From NCBI GenBank assembly GCA_027040375.1, contig JALUMJ010000130.1, positions 1-28,072 on the forward strand: 28,072 nt of DNA, given 5' to 3'. Shown piece after piece: positions 7,693-14,927 of this stretch (its first letter is position 1; each line of letters opens with the position of its first letter). The translations under genes and the position numbers were made by a program. The notes under the pieces were generated by a model that searched no databases, was not told where the DNA came from, and saw only the letters and a program-made list of their open reading frames with translations. This DNA comes from Campylobacteraceae bacterium (GTDB lineage Bacteria; Campylobacterota; Campylobacteria; Campylobacterales; Sulfurospirillaceae).

Positions 7693-7732
7693 TTGCAATT
7701 AAATTCACAGTCTCTCAGTTTCTGTTATAAGC

Positions 7733-7984
7733 TTAGTAAACTTCTTTTCTATGAGCGATTCGGATAACTGAAATAACTAAATAATTGTTCTCTTTTAAAT
7801 AGATAATCCTGTACCTCCCAGCTCTTTTTCTGAATTTTCCTTTATGTTTGCCTTTGAGTTTTTTATCATTTGAAAAATTTCCATTTTTTAAATCTAATAT
7901 TTTTATTGTAACAAGTTTTTGTGCTTTTGTATCTAGTTTTAAAAATTCCTTCTCTGCATTTTTATCAAATGCAATGTTATACAT
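7733..7984 (-). CDS. RelE/ParE-superfamily toxin
   Basis: 83 residues starting MYNIAFDKNAEKEF. An upstream in-frame start at 8023 would lie inside the antitoxin and is unlikely. The ATG at 7984 has GCAGGAATTA directly upstream. RelE-fold features are present: an N-terminal strand-helix pair, a basic core (KLKGKHKGKFRKRAGRYRIIY) and a C-terminal IRIAHRKEVY. RelE-type toxins cleave ribosome-bound mRNA, while ParE types target gyrase; the sequence alone does not settle which, although the HR-x-x-VY tail favours RelE. It overlaps the antitoxin by 8 bp, giving translational coupling. Confidence 0.85.
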   Translation of the reverse strand: MYNIAFDKNAEKEFLKLDTKAQKLVTIKILDLKNGNFSNDKKLKGKHKGKFRKRAGRYRIIYLKENNYLVISVIRIAHRKEVY

Positions 7985-8207
7985 TAATTCCTGCTTTTTT
8001 AAATACTTCTGATAAAGGTACAAGGGTAGTTTTTCCAGATTTCAAATTATCAATTCTTTTGTCTGCAATCATTTCATCTAGTTTGTCAAAATATAATTCT
8101 ATAGCTTTTCCAACCAAGCTAGTTCTGGTTTTATCAAGCTCTTGTGCATACTCATCAAGAGTCTGTATAGCATCTTTTTCTAATCTAATATTTATTGCTT
8201 GTTTCAT
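7977..8207 (-). CDS. Ribbon-helix-helix antitoxin (RelB/CopG-like)
   Basis: 76 residues from the ATG at 8207, which has AAAGG 9 bp upstream. A longer frame from 8255 would extend through the -10 region and is rejected. The N-terminus (MKQAINIRLEKDAIQTLDEYAQELDKTRTSLV) fits a ribbon-helix-helix DNA-binding fold: a beta strand and two helices. The C-terminal part (NLKSGKTTLVPLSEVFKKAGINV) would wrap the toxin. It precedes and overlaps the toxin gene, the usual order for type II pairs, and probably autorepresses through the palindrome at 8240-8249. Confidence 0.85.
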   Translation of the reverse strand: MKQAINIRLEKDAIQTLDEYAQELDKTRTSLVGKAIELYFDKLDEMIADKRIDNLKSGKTTLVPLSEVFKKAGINV

Positions 8208-8239
8208 AATAATAAACCTTTCAGCTGTTTTTTTGTGTA

Positions 8240-8272
8240 TACAATTGTAGTGCAAATAAAAAACTATGTCAA
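8240..8272 (-). promoter_or_regulatory. Toxin-antitoxin promoter with operator-like palindrome
   Basis: On the minus strand, TTGACA (8267-8272), a 17-bp spacer and TACAAT (8244-8249) form a near-consensus sigma70 promoter, stronger than most in the window. The perfect 10-bp palindrome TACAATTGTA (8240-8249) overlaps the -10 box, where an autorepressing antitoxin would bind. Confidence 0.7.
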
Positions 8273-8298
8273 GTTCTCAGTGTGACTTATTTACATTC

Positions 8299-9030
8299 TT
8301 AACCTTCCCAAACTATCAAATCCATCTTGTTGATGGTTTGTTCTCTTATGTTGCCATCCTTGTCTCGTAATGGTTTTAAAATCTTTTTGATTTTTTCCGT
8401 GTCTGGTTCCAATCCTCTTACATTTAAGTGCCAAGTGTAGTTTTCTACTGCTTCTTTGAAACTTCTTATCTTTATCTTTAGCTCTTCAAAGTTTTCGAGT
8501 TGGTATTTTATGTTCTCATCTTGGAGCCATTTTTTGACTCTTTTTGCACCATTTGGTGGGGTATATATGGAGTTATGCGCTAAAAAAAGGTCGTCGATAA
8601 CCGTATTGTCTCTTACTCCTGCCCATCCTAGGTATATCTTTGTTTTGGCGCATTTGTTGAATTTTTCTAAGTGTTTATCTGTCTTTATGGCGGGCGACAT
8701 AGTACAAATCGCTATATCATAGATTTTATCATTTAGATTAAAATCATCCCAAGTGTTGTGCCTAGTTTGTATATTGTCTATGCCTAGCTCTCTAGCATCT
8801 TCTTTTAGAATCTCAAGCATATTTATTGAAAAGTCGATGCCTACCACACTCTTTGCAGTTTGCGCTATCTTGATGGTATATACTCCAGTTCCACAACCTA
8901 TATCTACGACTGATTTGTTTTCAAATCTGATTTTTAACTTTTCCAAGGTCTTTAAGATATTTGCTTCAAAACTGTTTTTACTTGGTGAGTACCTAGCATA
9001 ATTTTTTGCTTTTTCGTCCCATTTATTCAT
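8299..9030 (-). CDS. Class I SAM-dependent methyltransferase
   Basis: 243 residues. SAM motif I is VVDIGCGTGVYTIKIA (~39-54), followed by motif II VVGIDFSINML and the post-motif segment DIAICTMSPAI. The fold belongs to the UbiE/COQ5-like Methyltransf_11/25 group; the substrate cannot be assigned. The C-terminal half has several aromatic residues (YTWHLNVRGL), perhaps part of a substrate cap. It is the last gene of an operon behind two EamA transporters, and its start overlaps the preceding gene by 8 bp. A joint role, for example modifying and exporting a metabolite, is only a guess. Confidence 0.85.
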   Translation of the reverse strand: MNKWDEKAKNYARYSPSKNSFEANILKTLEKLKIRFENKSVVDIGCGTGVYTIKIAQTAKSVVGIDFSINMLEILKEDARELGIDNIQTRHNTWDDFNLNDKIYDIAICTMSPAIKTDKHLEKFNKCAKTKIYLGWAGVRDNTVIDDLFLAHNSIYTPPNGAKRVKKWLQDENIKYQLENFEELKIKIRSFKEAVENYTWHLNVRGLEPDTEKIKKILKPLRDKDGNIREQTINKMDLIVWEG

Positions 9031-9880
9031 CTTTTTCCTTTGCTAATATGATGGCTGAAATCAATATAAAAATCGAGCCTATTATCTGAACGAAACCCAT
9101 CTTTTCACCCAAAAACAGATATGAGCAAAATAGGGTAATTACTAATTCAAATGTAGAAATCATGGATGATTTTACAGGTCCTATGAGTTTTAATCCTGCA
9201 AAAAAAGTGATAATTGCTATGATGGTAGAAACTATTGATATATAGGATATCCACTTCCACTGTTCGATATTTTGTGGAAAATCAACACCAGTAGATAATC
9301 CATAAAGCACATATATAAACGCAGAGCTTGCAATCACTACCCCAGTAGCAACAACAGGGCTTGTTCTACTCATGGCTTTTGTACCTATTATGATGTAAAA
9401 GGAGTAAACCAAAGCTGCCATTATGCCAAAAATTACACCTATTATATTTATATTTTCAAATTTTATACCAACAACGAGAATGGCTCCTATTGTCGTTAAA
9501 ACTAGAGCTGTTATATCGAGTTTATGAACTTTTGCTTTTAAAAGTATAACGGATAAGACTAAAACGATACTTGGGTAAAGATAGAGTAGAATAGAGGTCA
9601 GTGATGAGCCTATGAGGCTAACAGCGGTAAAATATGAAAATGCTTGCGCAGAGTATAAAACTGCCCCCATGAAAATCAATATAACCAGTAGTTTGCCTCT
9701 TGGATAAGAGTGTTTTTTTATGAGAATATAGATATTTATCAAAGTAGCCGCAATCAAAAACCTAAAAAGTAGAATTGTTCTGATGTCTAGCCCACTTTTA
9801 TATGCAAAAGTAGCAAAAATCGGCATAAGGCCAAAAGATATGGCTGATATGATGATGAGTATAAAACCTACAAGTTTCAT
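9023..9880 (-). CDS. EamA-family (DMT superfamily) transporter
   Basis: 285 residues with about ten hydrophobic segments arranged as two EamA repeats. The N-terminal repeat contains the conserved arginine in ILLFRFLIAAT, and the second repeat ends SYLFLGEKMGFVQIIGSIFILISAIIL, a typical EamA C-terminus. Such proteins export amino acids or other small metabolites; the substrate is unknown. It overlaps the upstream EamA gene by 4 bp (ATGA) and the downstream methyltransferase by 8 bp. Confidence 0.9.
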   Translation of the reverse strand: MKLVGFILIIISAISFGLMPIFATFAYKSGLDIRTILLFRFLIAATLINIYILIKKHSYPRGKLLVILIFMGAVLYSAQAFSYFTAVSLIGSSLTSILLYLYPSIVLVLSVILLKAKVHKLDITALVLTTIGAILVVGIKFENINIIGVIFGIMAALVYSFYIIIGTKAMSRTSPVVATGVVIASSAFIYVLYGLSTGVDFPQNIEQWKWISYISIVSTIIAIITFFAGLKLIGPVKSSMISTFELVITLFCSYLFLGEKMGFVQIIGSIFILISAIILAKEKDE

Positions 9881-10770
9881 CTCGCTTCCTCTTTTTTACT
9901 AAATAGGCTCAGATATATTCCAAATCCTATGAAAATAGCACCAACGATATGAAAGATGTGAAGCCTTTCACTTAAAAATATATATGCCAAAATCGCACCA
10001 AAAAGAGGCATCAGGTGTGTAAATTGACCAGTCTTATTTGCTCCGATTTCGTGTATGCCTTTGTGCCAAAAATAGAATGACAAAACAGAGGTGAAAAGTG
10101 AAACATAGATAAAGACAGGGTAGTATCTTTGAACAATATAGAGATCAGAAACAAAAGAGTAACCCATAAATTTATATATGATAAATAGCCAAAAAAGCCC
10201 TACATATACGATAGTTGTAAAAAATTCAAAATCACTGAGGTTTTTTGGTTTTAACTTTACTAAAACTGAGTACAGTGCCCAAATGACAGAGGAGGATATG
10301 ACCCATAAATCTCCATGGTTGAAACTCAGAGTTAAAAGGTTTGACAATTCGCCTCTTAAGATGAGATACACAACTCCTATGGTTGAGAGGAGTATGCCGA
10401 TGAGTTGTTTTATATTTATAGGGATTTTCAAAATCACAAAAGAGAGGACTAAAATCAAAACTGGTATAGAGGAGTTTATGATAAGAGCATTTGTTGCAGT
10501 TGTGTCTTGAAGTCCGATATAGAGAAAAGTGTTGAAAATCGTAACTCCAAGGATGGATAAAATATTTAATATAATGTAGTGCTCTTTAAAAGTTTTGTAT
10601 ATATTTGAAAAATTTTTTATAAGTATCGGCAAGACAATTATAGCTGCACCAAACCACCTAAAAAAGGCAAGTTGAAGTGGTTGTATGTCAGCATGAAAAA
10701 ATCTGCCTATGATAAAATTGCCCGACCAAAACAGTACACATAAAATTAATAAGATAAAAGTTGGTATAAT
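9877..10770 (-). CDS. EamA-family transporter with probable ATT/ATA start codon
   Basis: The first ordinary start codon in frame is TTG at 10632, but that would remove the first membrane helix. The frame continues upstream to a stop at 10786-10788, and the extra residues (FWSGNFIIGRFF, then LQLAFFRW) are exactly the conserved EamA N-terminus. Within this extension there is no ATG or GTG, and the only TTG is the one at 10632. A ribosome site AAAAGGA lies 3 bp before an ATT (10768-10770) and 6 bp before an ATA (10765-10767), so one of these is the probable start. That gives about 297 residues, the normal family length. The second EamA repeat ends in AYIFLSERLHIFHIVGAIFIGFGIYL. It overlaps the next EamA gene by 4 bp. 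Confidence 0.8.
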   Translation of the reverse strand: MIPTFILLILCVLFWSGNFIIGRFFHADIQPLQLAFFRWFGAAIIVLPILIKNFSNIYKTFKEHYIILNILSILGVTIFNTFLYIGLQDTTATNALIINSSIPVLILVLSFVILKIPINIKQLIGILLSTIGVVYLILRGELSNLLTLSFNHGDLWVISSSVIWALYSVLVKLKPKNLSDFEFFTTIVYVGLFWLFIIYKFMGYSFVSDLYIVQRYYPVFIYVSLFTSVLSFYFWHKGIHEIGANKTGQFTHLMPLFGAILAYIFLSERLHIFHIVGAIFIGFGIYLSLFSKKEEAR

Positions 10771-10812
10771 AAATCCTTTTAAAAATTAGATTATATCAGA
10801 AAAAGGTTATTT

Positions 10813-11163
10813 TTGAATAATAAAAATAGAATAAAACTAAAAACTTCTGAGCTTTTTGGAAATTTTAATTATCCAGAGCAGAGTTGGACTGTGCCTTCGT
10901 GGGTAGCTAAAAATGATGACTTTCTAGATGTTTTAAAAGATGTTATATCGTTTGGCATAACAGAGGATAAATATACAGAGCCTAAAACATTTACAGAACT
11001 TTTTTCATATCTAAAAGGAAAGCAATACGCCGTTTTTGAAGAGAGATTTGTGGTTTGTCTTACTCAAGGAAGATTGGCATATCTGACAAGTTCAGGCTTT
11101 TCAAAAGTGAGTGCTAGTGAAGATGTGTTTGAGTTATCAAATTGGAAAATTAAAATTTTTTAG
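10813..11163 (+). CDS. Hypothetical protein, TTG start
   Basis: 116 residues, no family recognised. The TTG at 10813 has AAAAGG 6 bp upstream (10801-10806), which supports this start. The protein is soluble, with no signal peptide or membrane segment. It has acidic and aromatic patches (PEQSWTVPSWVAKNDDFLDVL; EERFVVCLTQGRLAYLTSSG). It is divergent from the EamA operon and convergent with the aldo/keto reductase remnant. Codon use and AT content look like the neighbours, and the frame is clean, so it is probably a real gene. Confidence 0.6.
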   Translation: MNNKNRIKLKTSELFGNFNYPEQSWTVPSWVAKNDDFLDVLKDVISFGITEDKYTEPKTFTELFSYLKGKQYAVFEERFVVCLTQGRLAYLTSSGFSKVSASEDVFELSNWKIKIF

Positions 11164-11174
11164 AGTATTTCTCC

Positions 11175-11372
11175 TTATCCCATTGGGTACAAAATTTCTT
11201 GATGTACAGTGTCAAGTTCTTTGTTTAATTCGTCGCTTATATTGTAATTTAATCCGTTAAATATGACATCTAGTTGCTCGGCATTGCTAGCTCCAATGAT
11301 GGTTGAAGCTACAAAATCAAACTTCATGCTCCATGCTGTTGAAAGTGTAGTTAAACCAATTCCTTCCTTTTG
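11175..11372 (-). pseudogene. Aldo/keto reductase remnant (C-terminal ~65 residues)
   Basis: On the minus strand, the frame from just after a TGA (11373-11375) to TAA (11175-11177) encodes GIGLTTLSTAW, then FVASTIIGASNAEQLD, then YNISDELNKELDTVHQEI. This is the C-terminus of a Tas-like aldo/keto reductase: the STIIGA motif that binds the NADP phosphate, followed by the last helices. Everything before it is missing. The 5' boundary coincides with the end of the paaK copy, whose last codons and stop run into the remnant, so a deletion joined the two genes. Confidence 0.78.
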
Positions 11373-12655
11373 TCAATCACTCGCACGGCTTTTCCTTCAC
11401 TTCTGATTATGGACTTTGGAGCGACTAACTTGACTTCTACATTTATATATAAATTATTTAGCATCTCGTGTTGGATTTTTTTAGTAAGATTTTCTAAGTC
11501 GCGAACATTTTCACTCATTATGTCTTCATTTAATTCTATATCGATTTGGAGTTTGTCTAAATAACCTTTTTTATGAGCTATTATCTGATAGTTTAGTGTA
11601 ATCCCTTCTACATGTGAGAGAACATGCTCTATTTGCGATGGAAATACATTTACACCATTTATCACAAGCATATCGTCAGCTCTTCCTACGATACTCTCTA
11701 TGCGAGCAAGAGTTCTTCCGCATTTGCAAGGTATTCTTGTAAGTGAAGTGATATCGCCTGTCCTGTATCTGATGATAGGAAGTGCCTGTTTAGTAAGAGA
11801 TGTGACTACGAGTTCACCGCGTTCTCCTTGTGGTAAAACAACCCCAGTTTTTGGGTCTATGATTTCAGGATAGAAGTGATCTTCGTTTACATGTAGGAGG
11901 TGAGAGTGCTTGCAACTAGCCGCAACTCCAGGGCCTATTATCTCAGAGAGTCCGTAAACTTCGACATAATGGATTCCCCAGAGTCTTGCTATCTCATTTT
12001 TAAGACCCTCGCTAGCAGGCTCTGCTCCAAAGAAGCCAACTTTTAAATTGAAATCTTTTTTTATATCGTATCCCTCGGCTTTTGCTTTTTCTGCCATATG
12101 TAATGCAAATGATGGAGTCCCCGTTATAGCTGTTGCTTTAAAATCTTTTAATAGCAAAAGTTGCCTTGAAGTAAAACCAGTTGAACTTGGTATGACTGCC
12201 ATCTTCATGCGCTCAGCCGCCGTATGAAAACCAAGTCCGCCAGTAAAAAGTCCATATCCTGTTGAGTTTTGAAGTATGTCTCTACTTGTAAGTCCGCCCA
12301 TCGTAAAAACTCTAGCCATCACTTCACTCCATACATCCATATCGTGTTCAGTATATCCCACTACTGTTGGTTTGCCAGTAGTTCCGCTAGAGCTATGAAT
12401 TCGCACTATTTGATCCATATCAACCGCAAAAAGACCATAAGGATAATTATCTCTCAAATCTTTTTTCTTAGTAAAAGGCAGTTTGGATAAATCTTTTAGA
12501 GATTTTATATCACTAGGTTTTATGCCTAGAGTATTAAATTTTTCTTTATAAAAAGGCACAAGGTTGTAAACTCTAATTAGAGTTTCTTGCAATCTTTGTA
12601 GTTGTAAAGATTGCAACTCATCGACACTTAAACACTCATTTTTACTGTAAGTCAT
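11351..12655 (-). CDS. paaK: Phenylacetate-CoA ligase (second copy)
   Basis: 434 residues of the AMP-forming phenylacetate-CoA ligase family. The P-loop is IHSSSGTTGKPTVVGYT (~85-101); the adenylation core has YGLSEIIGPG; IRYRTGD and GRADDMLVINGVNVFPSQIEHVL lead into the C-terminal AMP-binding_C_2 domain. It activates aryl acetates (phenylacetate, indoleacetate) to CoA esters, or runs in reverse to yield ATP from the CoA ester. It is closely similar along its whole length to the paaK at 13098-14393. Its C-terminus (RVIDKRKELV) has three residues beyond the other copy, contributed by the deletion junction with the aldo/keto reductase remnant. It is the last intact gene of the ior/paaK operon. 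Confidence 0.92.
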   Translation of the reverse strand: MTYSKNECLSVDELQSLQLQRLQETLIRVYNLVPFYKEKFNTLGIKPSDIKSLKDLSKLPFTKKKDLRDNYPYGLFAVDMDQIVRIHSSSGTTGKPTVVGYTEHDMDVWSEVMARVFTMGGLTSRDILQNSTGYGLFTGGLGFHTAAERMKMAVIPSSTGFTSRQLLLLKDFKATAITGTPSFALHMAEKAKAEGYDIKKDFNLKVGFFGAEPASEGLKNEIARLWGIHYVEVYGLSEIIGPGVAASCKHSHLLHVNEDHFYPEIIDPKTGVVLPQGERGELVVTSLTKQALPIIRYRTGDITSLTRIPCKCGRTLARIESIVGRADDMLVINGVNVFPSQIEHVLSHVEGITLNYQIIAHKKGYLDKLQIDIELNEDIMSENVRDLENLTKKIQHEMLNNLYINVEVKLVAPKSIIRSEGKAVRVIDKRKELV

Positions 12656-12667
12656 CGCTTTTTAGCC

Positions 12668-13096
12668 TTACATGTAGAAGTGTTTAGCTTCAATTATCTG
12701 CACGCCTTCTTTTTCAAGGCTATCAACTGCTTTAGTGATGTTATCCACGCTAAATATAAATATGCCAGTTTGTGACCCATAAAAACTATAAGTATAATAT
12801 ATATTTATATTTTCTTTTGCCAAAGTGGCTATCACTTTATCAAAACTTCCTATATAATCATCTATCTTAACACCAAAAACTTCACTAAACCTCACACTAA
12901 AGCCTGCATCTTCGAGTACGGCTTTTGCTTTTTGAGGATTGTCAACGATGGAACGAACTAGCCCAAAATCACTAGAATCTGCAAGGATTATAGATTTGAT
13001 TGAAACTCCATTTTCAGACAATACTTTTGTAAAATCTGCTAATTCTCCCTCTTTATTTTCCAAAAAAACTGATAATTGTTGAATTTTGTATTTCAT
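12668..13096 (-). CDS. Protein with two tandem ACT domains
   Basis: 142 residues made of two ACT-like domains: ~1-68 (QLSVFLENKEGELADFTKVLSENGVSI) and ~70-142 (GSFDKVIATLAKENINIYYTYSF, ending EAKHFYM). No catalytic domain is attached. ACT domains bind amino acids, and stand-alone double-ACT proteins are common beside paaK and ior genes. A role in sensing an aromatic or branched-chain amino acid to regulate the flanking enzymes is plausible. It lies between the two paaK copies, 1 bp downstream of the first and 12 bp upstream of the second. Confidence 0.88.
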   Translation of the reverse strand: MKYKIQQLSVFLENKEGELADFTKVLSENGVSIKSIILADSSDFGLVRSIVDNPQKAKAVLEDAGFSVRFSEVFGVKIDDYIGSFDKVIATLAKENINIYYTYSFYGSQTGIFIFSVDNITKAVDSLEKEGVQIIEAKHFYM

Positions 13097-13097
13097 T

Positions 13098-14393
13098 TTA
13101 CTTCCTTTTATCTATAACTCGTATCGCTTTACCCATACTTCTCTCTATGCTTCTAGGTTCTACAAGTTTGATTTTTGCATTTATATATAGGTTGTTTAAA
13201 AGCTCACTCTGGATTCTTTTTTGCAGATTTCCTAATGCCCCAATGCTATCCATCGGCATAGTGTCATTTACTTCCACCATAATTTCCAAGCTATCAAGAT
13301 AGCCTTTTTTATCTGCTATGATTTGATAATTTAGCGTTATTTCTTCTATGTTTGAAAGCACATGTTCGACTTGCGAAGGAAATACATTTACACCATTTAC
13401 GATAAGCATATCATCTGCTCTTCCCATGACGCTTTTCATCCTTACATGTGTTCGTCCACATCTGCAAGGTGTTTGGTCTAGGCTCGTGATATCACCAGTT
13501 CTGTATCTTATGATAGGAAAAGCTTGTTTCGTTAAAGATGTGATGACTAGCTCACCTTTTTCACCATAAGGTAAAACTTCACCAGTTTTAGAATCTATAA
13601 TTTCAGGGTAAAAATGGTCTTCAAATATATGAAGTCCATCGTGTTGGTTACAACTATTTGAAACCCCTGGACCTATAATCTCACTCATGCCATATATCTC
13701 ATAGTACTCGATACCCCAAACTCTTGCCACCTCTTTTTTTAAACCCTCGCTAGTAGGTTCTGCTCCAAAGATACCGCATTTTAATTTGAAATCTTTTTGT
13801 AAATCATATCCTTCTTTAAGTGCAACTTCTGCTAAATGAAGAGCAAACGATGGAGTAGAAGCCAATACAGTTGAGCCAAAATCTTTCATCAAAAGAAGTT
13901 GTCTTGAAGTAAAGCCGCCTGAGCTTGGTACTACAGTAGCTCCTACATGTTGTGCTCCATTGTGAAGCCCAAGCCCACCAGTAAAGAGACCATATCCATA
14001 AGCATTGTGTACAGTATCTTGCGAATTTACACCACTCATAGTGTAGCATCTTGCCATCACTTCATCCCAAACATCCATATCGCTTTTTGTGTAGCTTACT
14101 ACTGTTGGTTTGCCTGTTGTTCCACTAGAACTGTGGATTCTCACTATCGCATCTTGCTCAACTGCAAACATTCCAAAGGGATAGTTGTCTCTTAAATCTT
14201 GTTTCTTAGTAAATGGAAGTTTCGCGATATCGCTGATGGATTGTATATCCCCTGGTAATATCCCCAATTCTTTAAACTTTTGTTGATAAAAAGGAACCGC
14301 CCCATAAACTCTTGCTACTGTCTCTTTTAATCTTTTTGTTTGAAGAGTCTCAAGTTCATCTCTGTTTAGTGTTTCGTTTTTTGACCATATCAT
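13098..14393 (-). CDS. paaK: Phenylacetate-CoA ligase (first copy)
   Basis: 431 residues with the same motif order as the second copy: IHSSSGTTGKPTVVSYT (P-loop), YGMSEIIGPG, IRYRTGD and GRADDMLIVNGVNVFPSQVEHVL. A cysteine pair CRC (and CKC in the other copy) lies before GR in both. The start codon follows the iorB stop directly with no gap, so expression is coupled with iorAB. In this setting it probably handles the aryl-CoA products of the ior enzyme. The two copies have diverged most in the middle substrate-binding region, which may mean different aryl acids (inference). Confidence 0.93.
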   Translation of the reverse strand: MIWSKNETLNRDELETLQTKRLKETVARVYGAVPFYQQKFKELGILPGDIQSISDIAKLPFTKKQDLRDNYPFGMFAVEQDAIVRIHSSSGTTGKPTVVSYTKSDMDVWDEVMARCYTMSGVNSQDTVHNAYGYGLFTGGLGLHNGAQHVGATVVPSSGGFTSRQLLLMKDFGSTVLASTPSFALHLAEVALKEGYDLQKDFKLKCGIFGAEPTSEGLKKEVARVWGIEYYEIYGMSEIIGPGVSNSCNQHDGLHIFEDHFYPEIIDSKTGEVLPYGEKGELVITSLTKQAFPIIRYRTGDITSLDQTPCRCGRTHVRMKSVMGRADDMLIVNGVNVFPSQVEHVLSNIEEITLNYQIIADKKGYLDSLEIMVEVNDTMPMDSIGALGNLQKRIQSELLNNLYINAKIKLVEPRSIERSMGKAIRVIDKRK

Positions 14394-14927
14394 CTATACG
14401 CTCCTGCTGTCTTCTATTGCTTGATGAAGTACAGCTATATTTTTATCAGCTACTTTTGCATTCATCACTCTTATGGCTTCTTCTATATCTTTTATATTAA
14501 AAGGAAAATTTGAATCTTTCGCAAGTGAAACCCCAAGCATATATACATTTAAAGCTTGTATTGGAAGTTCCCCTTTTGTAGCTTTTGCAAAGGCATCTAT
14601 TTTTATCGTTTTATAGTCAATACCGGGAAATTTTTCATCCGCATTTACCACTATCGTTCCACCATCTTTTTTAAGGTATTGGATATTTCTAAGACCTTCA
14701 TTGCCCTCAAGTGCGATTAATAAATCTGCTTGACCTTCATCGATAGCAGGAGAGTAAAAATTGCCAACTTTTACATAACAAGATACTGAACCACCTCTTT
14801 GACTCATGCCGTGATTTTCAGTTCCAAGACATTTTTGATCTTTTAATCCTGCTGCAATGGATAAAACTTTTACCAAAAATACAGCTCCTTGTCCGCCAAT
14901 TCCAGCTATTACTATTTGATATTTCAT
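14394..14927 (-). CDS. iorB: Indolepyruvate:ferredoxin oxidoreductase, beta subunit
   Basis: 177 residues of the pyruvate ferredoxin oxidoreductase gamma-type domain: GIGGQGAVFLVKVLSIAAG at the N-terminus and the conserved GTENHGMSQRGGSVSCYVKVG segment. The length is typical for IorB. It overlaps iorA by 4 bp (ATGA) and is followed without gap by paaK. With IorA it forms the enzyme that converts aryl-pyruvates (from Trp, Phe, Tyr transamination) to aryl-acetyl-CoA with reduction of ferredoxin. Confidence 0.94.
   Translation of the reverse strand: MKYQIVIAGIGGQGAVFLVKVLSIAAGLKDQKCLGTENHGMSQRGGSVSCYVKVGNFYSPAIDEGQADLLIALEGNEGLRNIQYLKKDGGTIVVNADEKFPGIDYKTIKIDAFAKATKGELPIQALNVYMLGVSLAKDSNFPFNIKDIEEAIRVMNAKVADKNIAVLHQAIEDSRSV

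Noticed and set aside
8208..8255. Longer N-terminus for the antitoxin
   Set aside because: It would overlap the -10 box and palindrome; the ATG at 8207 has its own ribosome site and begins the ribbon-helix-helix fold.
10630..10632. TTG as start of the first EamA transporter
   Set aside because: It would delete the conserved first helix, and the upstream in-frame residues match the family.
13816..14195. Several frames of about 80 codons inside paaK on both strands
   Set aside because: Shadows of a strongly conserved ligase gene; composition is Cys/Ser/Trp-rich, as expected of out-of-frame reading.
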